The position numbers and the translations under genes were made by a program. This document shows positions 16,406 through 24,664 of a DNA stretch of 60,816 nucleotides, piece after piece. Source of the DNA: an uncultured Prevotellaceae bacterium (GTDB taxonomy: Bacteria > Bacteroidota > Bacteroidia > Bacteroidales > Bacteroidaceae). The first letter of the stretch is position 1. Each line of letters starts with the position of its first letter. The notes beneath the pieces were generated by a model. The model worked only from the letters and a program-made list of their open reading frames with translations. It made no database searches and was not told the origin of the DNA. The stretch lies in NCBI GenBank assembly GCA_947167455.1, contig CAMVIB010000016.1, forward strand, positions 1-60,816, in the 5' to 3' direction.

Positions 16406-19060
16406 CTATGCGAAGCTGAGAGCCGTTGCGTCGGCGTTTGCGGTGACGCGAATGGCACGGTCGCGGCTGACATCTCCCGCCAATATGGCCCGCGAGAGGT
16501 CGTTGAGCAGGAGGCGCTGAATGGCACGCTTCACGGGTCGTGCTCCGAACTCCGGGTCGTAGCCCTCGCGTGCTAGCAGGTCGATGGCCTCGGGCGTCAG
16601 CTCCAGGGTGATGCCGTTCTGTGCGAGCATCTTCTGCACGGCGCAGACCTGCAGTTCCACCACCTGACGTATCTCCGTCTGTGTCAGAGGCTCGAACATG
16701 ATGGTCTCATCGATACGGTTGAGGAACTCCGGGCGGATGGTGCGCTTGAGCTGTTCGATGACGGTGCGTTTCGTCTCCTCGATGACGCGCTCACGGTTCA
16801 CGGCCGGCACTCCACCCTCTACGCTGCCGTTGGCCGGCGAGTTGAGCTTTGCGAACTGCTCGCGGATATATTCCGAGCCGAGGTTTGAGGTGAGGATGAT
16901 GATGGTGTTCTTGAAGTTGACGGTGCGGCCCTTGTTGTCGGTGAGGCGTCCGTCGTCGAGCACCTGCAGCAGGGTGTTGAACACGTCGGGGTGAGCCTTC
17001 TCTATCTCGTCGAAGAGCACCACGCTGTATGGCTTGCGGCGCACGGCCTCGGTGAGCTGTCCGCCCTCGTCGTAGCCTACATATCCTGGAGGTGCTCCGA
17101 TGAGTCGGCTGACGCTGTGTTTCTCCTGGTACTCGCTCATGTCGATACGTGTCATCATGGTCTCGTCGTCGAAGAGGAACTCGGCCAGCGCCTTTGCCAG
17201 CTCGGTCTTGCCCACGCCGGTGGTGCCGAGGAAGATGAACGAGCCAATGGGTCGCTTGGGGTCCTGCAGGCCGGCGCGCGAGCGTCGCACGGCATCGGCC
17301 ACGGCACGTATGGCCTCGTCCTGACCTATGACGCGGCGGTGCAGCTCTGCCTCGAGGTTGAGCAGCTTGTCGCGCTCGCTCTGCATCATCTTCGTGACGG
17401 GGATTCCCGTCCAGCGGCTCACCACCTCGGCGATGTCGTCGGCCGTCACCTCCTCCTTGACCATGGCCTCGGTGCCCTGTGCCGAGCGAAGCTGCTCCTG
17501 GATGCGCTGTATCTCGTCCTCCAAGGCCTGCAGCTGGCCGTAGCGTATCTCTGCCACGCGGGCGTAGTTGCCCTCGCGTTCGGCGCGCTCGGCCTCGAAC
17601 TTCAGCTGTTCGATCTGCTGCTTGTTGGCCTGTATCTTTGAGAGCAGGCCCTTCTCGCCCTCCCATTTGGCCCGCATCTGCTGCTCCTGCTCCTGCAGGT
17701 CGGCGATGTCGCGGTTGAGCTGGTTGAGCTTGTCGGCGGCGGGGCTGTCGGCGGCTCCTGCGGCCTCTGCCTCGCGGCGTATGGCTTCGCGCTCTATTTC
17801 CAGTTGCTTGAGGCGCCGGGTGATCTCATCGAGCTCCTCGGGCACGCTGTCGCGCTCCATGCGCAGCTTGGCGGCAGCCTCGTCCATGAGGTCGATGGCC
17901 TTGTCGGGAAGGAAACGGTCGGTGATGTAGCGGTGGCTGAGTTCCACGGCGGCAATGATGGCATCGTCCTGAATGCGCACGCGATGGTGGTTCTCATAGC
18001 GCTCCTTCAGTCCGCGCAGTATGCTGATGCTGGCCAGCGTGTCCGGCTCATCGACCATCACCGTCTGGAAGCGTCGCTCCAGAGCCTTGTCCTTCTCGAA
18101 ATATTTCTGGTACTCGTCGAGCGTGGTGGCACCGATGGCGCGCAGCTCGCCGCGCGCCAGTGCTGGCTTCAGGATGTTGGCGGCGTCCATGGCGCCCTCG
18201 CTCTTGCCTGCGCCCACGAGGGTGTGTATCTCGTCGATGAAGAGGATGATGCGTCCGTCGCTCTTCGTCACCTCGTTGATGACGCTCTTCAGACGCTCCT
18301 CGAACTCGCCCTTGTACTTGGCACCGGCGATGAGGGCACCCATGTCGAGCGAGAAGAGCTGCTTCTGTCGCAGGTTCTCGGGCACGTCGCCGCGCAGAAT
18401 GCGGTGTGCCAGTCCCTCGACGATGGCCGTCTTACCGGTTCCCGGCTCGCCGATGAGGATGGGGTTGTTCTTGGTGCGCCGCGAGAGGATCTGCAGCACG
18501 CGGCGTATCTCCTCGTCGCGCCCGATGACGGGGTCGAGCTTTCCTGCGCGCGCCTCCTCGATGAGGTTGCGGGCATATTTGCTGAGGCTCTGGTAGGTGT
18601 CCTCGCTCGACTGCGACTTCACCTGCTGGCCGCCGCGCAGCTCGCTTATGGCAGCGGCGAGTTCTTTCTCCGTCACTCCGGCATCCTTGAGGATCTTGGC
18701 TGCAACGGTGTTGCTGCACAGTATGGCCATGAGCACCTGCTCCAGGCTCACGAACTCGTCGCCCTGCTTGGCGGCGAGTTCCTCGGCGCGCGAGAGAATG
18801 GTGTTGGCGTCGCGGCTGAGGTATGGCTCGCCGCCCTCAACACGCGGCAGGCTCTGCAGCTGGGCTTCGAGAGCCTGGCTGACGGCCTGTTCGTTGACCG
18901 ACAGCTTTCGGAACAGAAACTGTGTGACCTGCTGCCCTGTCTTCATGACGGCGGCAAGCAGATGCTCCGGCTCGATGGCCTGCTGGCGGCGGGCCTCGGC
19001 GATGCGCACGGCCTCTTGCACGGCCTCCTGCGCTTTGATGGTAAACTTGTCGAATGTCAT
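16406..19060 (-). CDS. clpB: ATP-dependent disaggregase ClpB
   Basis: Hexameric Hsp100 chaperone that, with DnaK, extracts proteins from aggregates in the cytoplasm. 884 residues, slightly longer than the usual 860. Domains in order: N-domain ([17 protein letters not shown]), NBD1 with Walker A GEPGTGKT and Walker [15 protein letters not shown], coiled-coil middle domain at about 400-540 (rich in [27 protein letters not shown]), NBD2 with Walker A GTTGVGKT and [15 protein letters not shown], then the C-terminal domain. The middle domain separates it from ClpA and ClpC. No CIRCE-like operator or clear promoter was seen upstream. Confidence 0.96.
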   Translation of the reverse strand: MTFDKFTIKAQEAVQEAVRIAEARRQQAIEPEHLLAAVMKTGQQVTQFLFRKLSVNEQAVSQALEAQLQSLPRVEGGEPYLSRDANTILSRAEELAAKQGDEFVSLEQVLMAILCSNTVAAKILKDAGVTEKELAAAISELRGGQQVKSQSSEDTYQSLSKYARNLIEEARAGKLDPVIGRDEEIRRVLQILSRRTKNNPILIGEPGTGKTAIVEGLAHRILRGDVPENLRQKQLFSLDMGALIAGAKYKGEFEERLKSVINEVTKSDGRIILFIDEIHTLVGAGKSEGAMDAANILKPALARGELRAIGATTLDEYQKYFEKDKALERRFQTVMVDEPDTLASISILRGLKERYENHHRVRIQDDAIIAAVELSHRYITDRFLPDKAIDLMDEAAAKLRMERDSVPEELDEITRRLKQLEIEREAIRREAEAAGAADSPAADKLNQLNRDIADLQEQEQQMRAKWEGEKGLLSKIQANKQQIEQLKFEAERAEREGNYARVAEIRYGQLQALEDEIQRIQEQLRSAQGTEAMVKEEVTADDIAEVVSRWTGIPVTKMMQSERDKLLNLEAELHRRVIGQDEAIRAVADAVRRSRAGLQDPKRPIGSFIFLGTTGVGKTELAKALAEFLFDDETMMTRIDMSEYQEKHSVSRLIGAPPGYVGYDEGGQLTEAVRRKPYSVVLFDEIEKAHPDVFNTLLQVLDDGRLTDNKGRTVNFKNTIIILTSNLGSEYIREQFAKLNSPANGSVEGGVPAVNRERVIEETKRTVIEQLKRTIRPEFLNRIDETIMFEPLTQTEIRQVVELQVCAVQKMLAQNGITLELTPEAIDLLAREGYDPEFGARPVKRAIQRLLLNDLSRAILAGDVSRDRAIRVTANADATALSFA

Positions 19061-19195
19061 AGTGGTTTACAATTTATTGTTAGGGTTTTTACGTTTACCA
19101 CCATGTCGGCAAAAGACGTGCGAGGCGGCGTCAAACGGCCAAATAGTCGGGAAATCAGACATTTTGGCCGAAATCTGCCGAGCAGGCGATTCAAC

Positions 19196-19221
19196 AAAGG
19201 TCGGTTCTATACATTAGCTTT
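19196..19221 (+). repeat. Short dispersed motif, copy A
   Basis: Contains GGTCGGTTCTATACATTAGC. Related motifs occur at 22412-22435, 47428-47456 and, inverted, 57458-57486, all between genes. Confidence 0.6.
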
Positions 19222-19226
19222 GATTA

Positions 19227-19484
19227 ATGATTATCCGCAATCATACCACCAAAGAGACCGCAACGCGGTCTTCGCTCAATAACCGAGGGTACGAGCGTAG
19301 CGAGCACCCCCGGATAACAAGCTCTATAGAGGCAAGCACTCTGAAAGAGTGCCCGAACAGCGTAATGGGCGACCCCTTCAGGGTCGATGTTCACCTTTTT
19401 GTCCCTATCCGGGGGTACTGCGCACCCCCGGTTATTGATAGGAGACGCTTCCAGCGTCTTGGTGGTACGATTGCGGATAATCAT
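19227..19484. mobile_element. 258-bp palindromic MITE-like element
   Basis: The ends are inverted repeats of about 26 bp with one mismatch (ATGATTATCCGCAATC at the left, its complement at the right). Inside are nested small palindromes, such as ACCGCAACGCGGT and CCGGGGGT...ACCCCCGG. Because of the symmetry both strands carry a frame beginning MIIRN; these are not genes. The left end recurs at 1-49 of the window. No transposase is encoded, so any movement would need help from elsewhere. Confidence 0.75.
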
Positions 19485-19485
19485 A

Positions 19486-19532
19486 CTTTGATTTGCTCAT
19501 AGGCTATTTTCGAGCAGCTTTGACTTCAAGCC
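19486..19532 (+). repeat. Short dispersed repeat family 2, copy 1
   Basis: Pattern CTTTGATTTGCTCATAGGCT, then CGAGCAG and TTGACTTCAAG. Copies lie at 21635-21699 and 47451-47517, in the same orientation, each next to a palindromic element. Confidence 0.7.
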
Positions 19533-19591
19533 TTATTAATTAACAGAACACACCTAAATGCAACAAAAAGTTGAAATTTTACGAAAAACGC

Positions 19592-19621
19592 TTGGCATGT
19601 CGCAGGCTTTTACTACCTTTG
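19592..19621 (+). promoter_or_regulatory. Promoter of the GH29 gene
   Basis: TTG (19592-19594), 19-bp spacer, TACCTTTG (19614-19621). It lies 38 bp before the ATG. Confidence 0.7.
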
Positions 19622-19659
19622 CATCGTCAAGCACACGAAACGTTTCTTAATCATACCTT

Positions 19660-21285
19660 ATGAACAGCAAGACATTCCTAATGGCAGCGGTGGCTTCGGT
19701 GTTGACCGTCGCTGTGCCGGCCCAAGACTACAGCATCAGCGTCTCTGAGGCGCACGAAACCATGCTGCGCGGCACCTACGAACCCACATGGCAGTCGTTG
19801 AGCCGGCACCAGACGCCCGAGTGGTTCCGCGATGCCAAATTCGGCATCTGGGCGCACTGGGGTCCGCAGTGCGTTGAAGGTAGCGGAGATTGGATGGCGC
19901 GTTCTATGTATATAGAAGGTACGCGCGAATATAAGTACCATGCCGAGCACTATGGCCACCCGTCGGAGGTGGGCTTCAAGGACATCCTGCCCCTCTTCAA
20001 AGCCGAGCACTGGGATCCCGACCGCCTCGTGGAGCGCTACAAACGCTGCGGGGCACACTACTTCTTCGTACTGGGAAACCATCACGACAACTACGACCTT
20101 TGGGACTCAAAATACCAGCCATGGAACTCGAAAAACATAGGCCCCAAACGCGACATCCTGGCCGAATGGGCAGCGGCGGCAAAGCGTCACGGCCTGCCTC
20201 TGGGCATCAGCTTCCATGCCGACCATGCGTGGCTGTTCTATGAGACGGCACAACGCTATGACCAGAATGGCGGCAAGGCCGGCAGATACTACGACGGCCA
20301 TCTCACAAAGGCTGACGGCGTCGGCAAATGGTGGGAAGGCCTTGACCCACAACAGCTATACGCACAGAACCACCCCATGAGCGAGCGCTCATGGGCCAAC
20401 AGCTCCATACACGGACAGTGGGAATGGGGCGAAGGCGCATGCCTGCCGTCGCAGGAATATGTCACCAACTTCTACGACCGCACCCTCGATGCCATCAACC
20501 GCTATGAGCCCGACCTCATCTACTACGACGCCACGGCGGTGCCGTTCTACCCCATCAGCGATGCTGGCATGAAGATAACGACACACTTCTACAACAAGAA
20601 CCCGCGCGCCGTGGTCTTCGGCAAGATCCTCAGCGAGGAGCAGCGCAAGGCCATCACGTGGGACGTGGAGCGCGGTGCCCCCAATGAGATTGTGCCCGAG
20701 CCGTGGCAGACATGCAACTGCATCGGCGGCTGGCACTACAATACAAGTATCTACGAGGGCGGCGGCTACAAGAGCGCGGCAACGGTGGTGCGCCAGCTCG
20801 TAGATATCGTGTCGAAGAACGGCAACCTGCTGCTGAACATACCCCTGCGCGCCGACGGTACCTACGATGAGAAGGAGGCTGCCGTCCTCGACGACCTCGA
20901 GGCGTGGATGACGCAGAACGGTGAGAGCATCTTCGGCACACGCCCCTGGGCAATCTTCGGCGAAGGCCCCGTGGCCGAGAAGACCATCAAGATGAACGCT
21001 CAAGGCTTCAACGACGGGCAATATGCCGGCGTGGGCAGCCGCGACATACGATTCAACCAGACGAAGAAACACCTCTATGCCACCGCACTGGCATGGCCGG
21101 AGGACGGACGCCTCGTGGTACGCTCTCTGCGAAAGGGCAACCCCTACATGAAGCGTACCATCGGCAGCGTGTGGCTGCTCGGATATGGTAAGCTGCGGGC
21201 CCGGCAGACAGACCAGGGACTTGAGGTGACACTGCCGGCACAGCCATGCAACAAGATTGCTCCCGTGCTGCGAATCAACAAGTAA
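19660..21285 (+). CDS. Secreted alpha-L-fucosidase, GH29
   Basis: Retaining glycosidase predicted to release alpha-linked L-fucose from host or plant glycans in the periplasm or at the surface. 541 residues with a signal peptide (about 1-21, VPAQD). Family motifs are WFRDAKFGIWAHWGP at about 54-68, the HHDNYDLWDS block, LGISFHADHAW, and YEPDLIYYDA, in which D290 is the likely catalytic nucleophile. A short beta-sandwich ends the protein. It has its own promoter. The 88-codon frame overlapping its end is a GH3 remnant in another frame. Substrate linkage cannot be read from the sequence. Confidence 0.9.
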   Translation: MNSKTFLMAAVASVLTVAVPAQDYSISVSEAHETMLRGTYEPTWQSLSRHQTPEWFRDAKFGIWAHWGPQCVEGSGDWMARSMYIEGTREYKYHAEHYGHPSEVGFKDILPLFKAEHWDPDRLVERYKRCGAHYFFVLGNHHDNYDLWDSKYQPWNSKNIGPKRDILAEWAAAAKRHGLPLGISFHADHAWLFYETAQRYDQNGGKAGRYYDGHLTKADGVGKWWEGLDPQQLYAQNHPMSERSWANSSIHGQWEWGEGACLPSQEYVTNFYDRTLDAINRYEPDLIYYDATAVPFYPISDAGMKITTHFYNKNPRAVVFGKILSEEQRKAITWDVERGAPNEIVPEPWQTCNCIGGWHYNTSIYEGGGYKSAATVVRQLVDIVSKNGNLLLNIPLRADGTYDEKEAAVLDDLEAWMTQNGESIFGTRPWAIFGEGPVAEKTIKMNAQGFNDGQYAGVGSRDIRFNQTKKHLYATALAWPEDGRLVVRSLRKGNPYMKRTIGSVWLLGYGKLRARQTDQGLEVTLPAQPCNKIAPVLRINK

Positions 21286-21334
21286 AAAGCGTCGCAAGCG
21301 CCGGGCGGCCCGCTACGCCCCGGCGGCCTTGAAA

Positions 21335-21523
21335 CAAAAGCTGCTCGGAAATAGCCTGGGCGAGACCGTCAACGTGCGCCTGCACATCGCCAAGGCCGAC
21401 CTCGCCTTCTGGGATGAGACATCACACTCATGGCAGACAGAACCCGGCGACTACATCGCCTACGTCTGCGCATCGGCTGCCGACGTGCGATGCCAGCTGC
21501 CCTTGCAGGTGGCTCCACGCTAA
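21335..21523 (+). pseudogene. Remnant of a GH3 glycosidase C-terminal domain
   Basis: The translation (NVRLHIAKADLAFWDETSHS, then WQTEPGDYIAYVCASAADVR) matches the fibronectin-III-like end of family 3 beta-glycosidases, where the pattern is a tyrosine/tryptophan turn, W-x-x-EPG-x-Y, and a serine/glycine-rich strand before the last strands. Only this last domain is present. The catalytic part is missing and the frame upstream runs into the GH29 gene in another phase. The remnant suggests a larger glycan-use locus has been lost here. Confidence 0.65.
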
Positions 21524-21634
21524 AGGTGGAACCACCTAATGGAGGGCCCTATAAATTATTCAAGTTCCGGGAGTAACCACCCATGCGGGGCTGATTAACT
21601 GTTCTCTCACAGTTTGCGAAAGTTGAGTACATTG

Positions 21635-21699
21635 GCTTTGAATTGCTCTTAGGCTATTAGCAGATTTGGCTTCATGCCCGCCGAAGCGTGGCGGGCTGC
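21635..21699 (+). repeat. Short dispersed repeat family 2, copy 2
   Basis: Matches 19486-19532 and 47451-47517 (GGCTTTGAATTGCTCTTAGG, GCTTCA, CCCGCCGAAGCGT). With the next 60 bp, which contain further small palindromes, it fills the gap before folE. Confidence 0.65.
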
Positions 21700-21751
21700 A
21701 TCATCAACGATAGCGTCTCCTACGTAGCCTGGCGGCCGCCGGGCTACGTTC

Positions 21752-22348
21752 TTACATACCGCCGTCGTGTTGCTGGGGCGCAACGCTGTTGAGCTGTCCG
21801 AGCATCTCAGCACGCGTGGCAGGGTCGTTGAAAGCACCGATGTGGTGCATTGTGGTGGTGTAGGCACCCTGTTTGCCTACGCCGCGCATTTGCATACACA
21901 GATGGCGAGCCTCAACAACCACCATCACGCCGAGCGGGTTGAGGGCATCCTGAATGCAATGAGCAATCTGCTCTGTCATGCGCTCCTGAACCTGAAGGCG
22001 GTGGCTGAAGGTGTTGACGATGCGTGCCAGCTTGGAGAGGCCGGTGATATGTCCGTTGGGAATGTAGGCTACGTGCACCTTGCCGAAGAAAGGCAGCAGA
22101 TGATGCTCGCAGAGCGAATAGAACTCAATGTCGCGGACAACCACCATGTTATGGTAGGTCTCGGCGAAGAGGGCGGAGCGTAGGATGGCTATAGGGTCTT
22201 CATCGTAGCCACGTGTCAACTCTGCCCACGCACGTGCCACACGCACCGGTGTCTTACGCAGACCTTCACGCTGTGGGTCTTCGCCCAGCAGGCGCAGGAT
22301 GTCCTCATAGTGGCGGGCTAAGCTTTCACATTCGGAGTCTTGAATCAT
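21752..22348 (-). CDS. folE: GTP cyclohydrolase I
   Basis: Converts GTP to 7,8-dihydroneopterin triphosphate, the first step of folate/pterin synthesis. 198 residues, typical of FolE type 1. The zinc site is visible: C80 and H83 in [20 protein letters not shown], and C151 in [11 protein letters not shown]. Other signatures are [10 protein letters not shown] and [13 protein letters not shown]. It lies downstream of the SPOR-domain gene and tpiA on the same strand, separated by a 168-bp gap with dispersed repeats, so cotranscription is uncertain. Confidence 0.95.
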   Translation of the reverse strand: MIQDSECESLARHYEDILRLLGEDPQREGLRKTPVRVARAWAELTRGYDEDPIAILRSALFAETYHNMVVVRDIEFYSLCEHHLLPFFGKVHVAYIPNGHITGLSKLARIVNTFSHRLQVQERMTEQIAHCIQDALNPLGVMVVVEARHLCMQMRGVGKQGAYTTTMHHIGAFNDPATRAEMLGQLNSVAPQQHDGGM

Positions 22349-22392
22349 CTGAAAAAAGGTGGGTGCTTACGATTTGATAGAATCATTATAGG

Positions 22393-22435
22393 TGAGTGGC
22401 ATAAAGCTCGCTTTAGGTGGGGCTATATATTAGCC
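22393..22435. repeat. Dispersed repeat pieces between folE and the SPOR gene
   Basis: GAGTGGCATAAAGCTCGCTT recurs in altered form at 47628-47653 (GAGTGGAATAAAGCTTGCTT). TAGGTGGGGCTATATATTAG is copy B of the short motif found at 19196, 47428 and 57458. Confidence 0.6.
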
Positions 22436-22516
22436 TTGGGCAGAGCGCGTAGGAAGGTTGTTGATTAATAGAACACACCATTATTAATATAATGTACGCG
22501 CGCGCGACAACGTTGC

Positions 22517-23116
22517 CTATAGATAGACGATAATCTTTGTCTTCACTATCGTCGCCTCAGGGAACTGACCCGACTCGCGCATGCGACCCAACATCTCCTG
22601 AGCCTCCTCGATGGTGCGGAAATCACCCACACGGCATATCCATCGTGGACTAAGGAAGTGGGTATAGACGGGCACATCTTCGAAATAGCTGCGGACGAGC
22701 CCAGCGGCATGGAATGCCTCTGTCTTGGACTTGCGGTTGTTGCCGCCAGCATAGACCTGTATGCGGAAACCATTCATGCGGGCACGGCGAGCCAAAAGGC
22801 GGGAGTCGAACTGAGAGCTGTCGCGGGCTCCCATGACGCTGTCTGAGGCAGCGATGTTCTCGCCGTTGCGAGTGACGTGGGGGGCTGTCTGGCTGCCGCG
22901 AGAGGGTGGGGTGCCATTGACGAGGCGCTCAATATCGGGGTCTTGCTGCACGGTGACCTTGCCCTGACCGTCGTTCTTACGGGTCAGATAGTCGGTGAAG
23001 CGCTCCTGACCCGCTACGCGAAGGGGCATATACAAGAAGAAACAAGAGACGGCAACCAGCGCACTCAGATGAGTCACGCTGCTACACGCCGTGTTGTGGA
23101 TTCGGATTCTGTTCAT
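22517..23116 (-). CDS. SPOR-domain periplasmic/envelope protein
   Basis: 199 residues from ATG 23116 (MNRIRIHNTACSS), chosen because the hydrophobic segment (LSALVAVSCFFLYMPLRVAG) then sits in signal position. The C-terminal 75 residues are a SPOR domain (FRIQVYAGGNNRKSKTEAF ... YFEDVPVYTHFLSPRWICRVGDF ... AQEMLGRM), which binds denuded septal peptidoglycan. The middle is a charged linker. In other Bacteroidales, as I recall, tpiA, a SPOR protein and folE lie together, often with a DoxX-like gene, which is absent here. Probably linked to cell division or envelope upkeep. Confidence 0.8.
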   Translation of the reverse strand: MNRIRIHNTACSSVTHLSALVAVSCFFLYMPLRVAGQERFTDYLTRKNDGQGKVTVQQDPDIERLVNGTPPSRGSQTAPHVTRNGENIAASDSVMGARDSSQFDSRLLARRARMNGFRIQVYAGGNNRKSKTEAFHAAGLVRSYFEDVPVYTHFLSPRWICRVGDFRTIEEAQEMLGRMRESGQFPEATIVKTKIIVYL

Positions 23117-23146
23117 CGATATGATTTCTGTTGTCGGCACACACAC

Positions 23147-23251
23147 TTACTTTGTGTGCAAGGTGATTTGACGTTTCTTGTCACTTCGTCTGGCGTGTGA
23201 GTAGAAACCCACTTGAAGAACCCACTTGAAAAAGTCCTGTGCGAACTTCAT
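23147..23251 (-). CDS. Possible 34-aa peptide inside a structured leader
   Basis: An open frame MKFAQDFFKWVLQVGFYSHA... ends at a TAA directly in front of the SPOR gene region. Its start codon lies inside the structured element at 23219-23335. It is basic and aromatic-rich. No family is recognised and no ribosome site is evident. It could be a leader peptide of the SPOR gene or chance. Confidence 0.25.
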   Translation of the reverse strand: MKFAQDFFKWVLQVGFYSHARRSDKKRQITLHTK

Positions 23252-23335
23252 GCCCTGAGTCGTAATCAGGGTGCTGTGCCTCGCCCCGGGAGAGGCAGAA
23301 GCTGTCAGCCGGACTTTTCCAAGTGGGCTCGTAAT
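23219..23335. ncRNA. Structured intercistronic element between tpiA and the SPOR gene
   Basis: Two arms of about 17 nt (CCCACTTGAAAAAGTCC at the left, GGACTTTTCCAAGTGGG at the right) pair with one mismatch. They enclose two smaller hairpins (CCCTGA...TCAGGG and GCCTC...GAGGC), giving a closed multi-branch shape. A direct repeat of CCCACTTGAA lies just outside at 23210. It may be an RNA element processed from or controlling the tpiA-SPOR transcript. Class unknown. Confidence 0.45.
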
Positions 23336-23403
23336 GTCATGTCACCGCAGGCGAATAACACTGTGCTCTTCGCCTGACGGTCTGGAGCTTTCGGCGTAAG
23401 ACG

Positions 23404-24162
23404 TTATTTCCAGGCATCGATGATACCCTTGAAGTCTGCACACTTCAGGGCAGCACCGCCGATGAGACCGCCATCGACATCGGGCTTGGCGAAAATCTCC
23501 TTGGCATTGCCGGGCTTGCACGAGCCGCCATAGAGGATGCTGATGTTCTCGGCAGCAGCATCGCCGAAGCGACCTGCTATGCAGCCGCGGATGAAGGCGT
23601 GCATGTCCTCGGCTTGCTCGGCGCTTGCGGTCTTGCCGGTGCCGATAGCCCACACGGGCTCGTAGGCCAGGATGATGTTGGAGAGCTGATCCTCGGTGAG
23701 GTCGAAGAGGCTGTCGGCCAGCTGAGCGCCAACGACCTCGTTCTGCTTGCCGGCCTCACGCTCCTCGAGCACCTCGCCGATGCAGAAGATGACCTTCAGA
23801 CCGTTGGCAAGAGCCAGATTCACCTTCTCCTTCAGGATGGATGCTGTCTCGCCGTAGTAGGCGCGACGCTCGCTGTGACCCAGAATGACATACTGAGCAC
23901 CGGTGCTCTTGACCTGAGCGGCGCTGACCTCGCCAGTGTAGGCGCCCTTCTCCTTGTCGGCACAGTTCTCGGCACCAAGGCCAATCACAGTTCCGGCAAC
24001 GATATCTGCCACCTTGGCAAGATGTATGAAAGGTGTGCAGATCACAACATCACAGTTGGGCTTGTCTTCGGCCAGGGCAGCCTTAAGTTCGGTGGCCAGA
24101 GCCACGCCTTCTTGCAGGTTCAGGTTCATCTTCCAGTTGCCTGCCACGATTTTCTTTCTCAT
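23404..24162 (-). CDS. tpiA: Triosephosphate isomerase
   Basis: Interconverts dihydroxyacetone phosphate and glyceraldehyde 3-phosphate in glycolysis. 252 residues, normal length. The catalytic lysine is in AGNWKMN (K11), the histidine in VILGHSERR and the base glutamate in [15 protein letters not shown]. The phosphate loop ends with [11 protein letters not shown] and [10 protein letters not shown]. First gene before the SPOR and folE genes on this strand, with a repeat-rich leader upstream. Confidence 0.97.
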   Translation of the reverse strand: MRKKIVAGNWKMNLNLQEGVALATELKAALAEDKPNCDVVICTPFIHLAKVADIVAGTVIGLGAENCADKEKGAYTGEVSAAQVKSTGAQYVILGHSERRAYYGETASILKEKVNLALANGLKVIFCIGEVLEEREAGKQNEVVGAQLADSLFDLTEDQLSNIILAYEPVWAIGTGKTASAEQAEDMHAFIRGCIAGRFGDAAAENISILYGGSCKPGNAKEIFAKPDVDGGLIGGAALKCADFKGIIDAWK

Positions 24163-24164
24163 TG

Positions 24165-24340
24165 TTGTTGAGTTGCTTTTATGGGTTTATCTTATGAATT
24201 ATATGGGTTTGTCCTTAATTGTATGTGTTTCAGCTTGTATGAATGTGATGGTTTTTGTCTTTTATGAAAGATGTGGGCCTCAGCTTTTATGTTTCTGATA
24301 GGCTTGTCGTTTATGCATTATATGCCTTATATTTAATGAG
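24165..24340 (-). repeat. Degenerate CATAAAAG-type repeats in the tpiA leader
   Basis: On the minus strand, short imperfect units recur (CATAAAAGCAAC, ATAAACCCATA, GACAAACCCATATAAT, CATACAAGCTGAAAC, CATAAAAGACAAAAAC, CATAAAAGCTGA) at uneven spacing. They fill the leader between the candidate promoter at 24523 and the start codon. Confidence 0.55.
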
Positions 24341-24357
24341 TCCACAAGAAAAAGTAG

Positions 24358-24461
24358 AGCGTTATACGTTAGCACGCCCCAAAGTGGCAACGATATGTTT
24401 GCCCAGAGCATCGCCCCAGGTTAGTGGCGTACGTCTATCCCGCGCCCTGTAAGGGCAAAAG
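24358..24461 (-). repeat. Dispersed intergenic repeat (copy 2, inverted)
   Basis: The reverse complement resembles 16189-16288: it starts CTTTTGCCCTTACAGGGCG and shares the GCCCC and TGGGGCGTGCTAACGTA blocks. Confidence 0.7.
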
Positions 24462-24495
24462 AACTTGTATCTCAATCTTTTGCCCTTACAGGGCG
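24443..24495. repeat. Perfect 19-bp inverted repeat
   Basis: CGCCCTGTAAGGGCAAAAG (24443-24461) and its exact complement (24477-24495) around a 15-nt loop. The right arm duplicates the start of the dispersed repeat, so the hairpin looks like two repeat ends meeting head to head. Confidence 0.85.
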
Positions 24496-24522
24496 TGATT
24501 TGCAATTCTTCTTACGTGGGCG

Positions 24523-24530
24523 CAAAATTA
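24523..24530 (-). promoter_or_regulatory. Candidate -7 box for tpiA
   Basis: Minus-strand TAATTTTG fits TAnnTTTG but lies about 360 bp before the tpiA start, so either the leader is long or a nearer promoter was missed. Confidence 0.35.
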
Positions 24531-24664
24531 TATCAAAATGAACATACGGCCAAAAGAACTTGCTTAAAAAACGTAAACGATGGCAGAAAACGCACATTTT
24601 TTAGTGATTTGAGGTTGGCTGAACGTAACTTTTTCGGGATAACGACGGGTGTTGATTGTGTACG

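Noticed and set aside
17804..19282. 492-codon plus-strand open frame opposite clpB
   Set aside because: It mirrors the clpB codons in GC-rich DNA and has no family motifs. ClpB is unmistakable on the other strand.
19224..19502. Two overlapping frames starting MIIRN on both strands
   Set aside because: Both arise from the terminal inverted repeats of a palindromic element; they are symmetrical by construction.
23219..23335. tRNA or tmRNA in the structured spacer
   Set aside because: No acceptor-CCA end, anticodon arm or T-loop sequence could be fitted.
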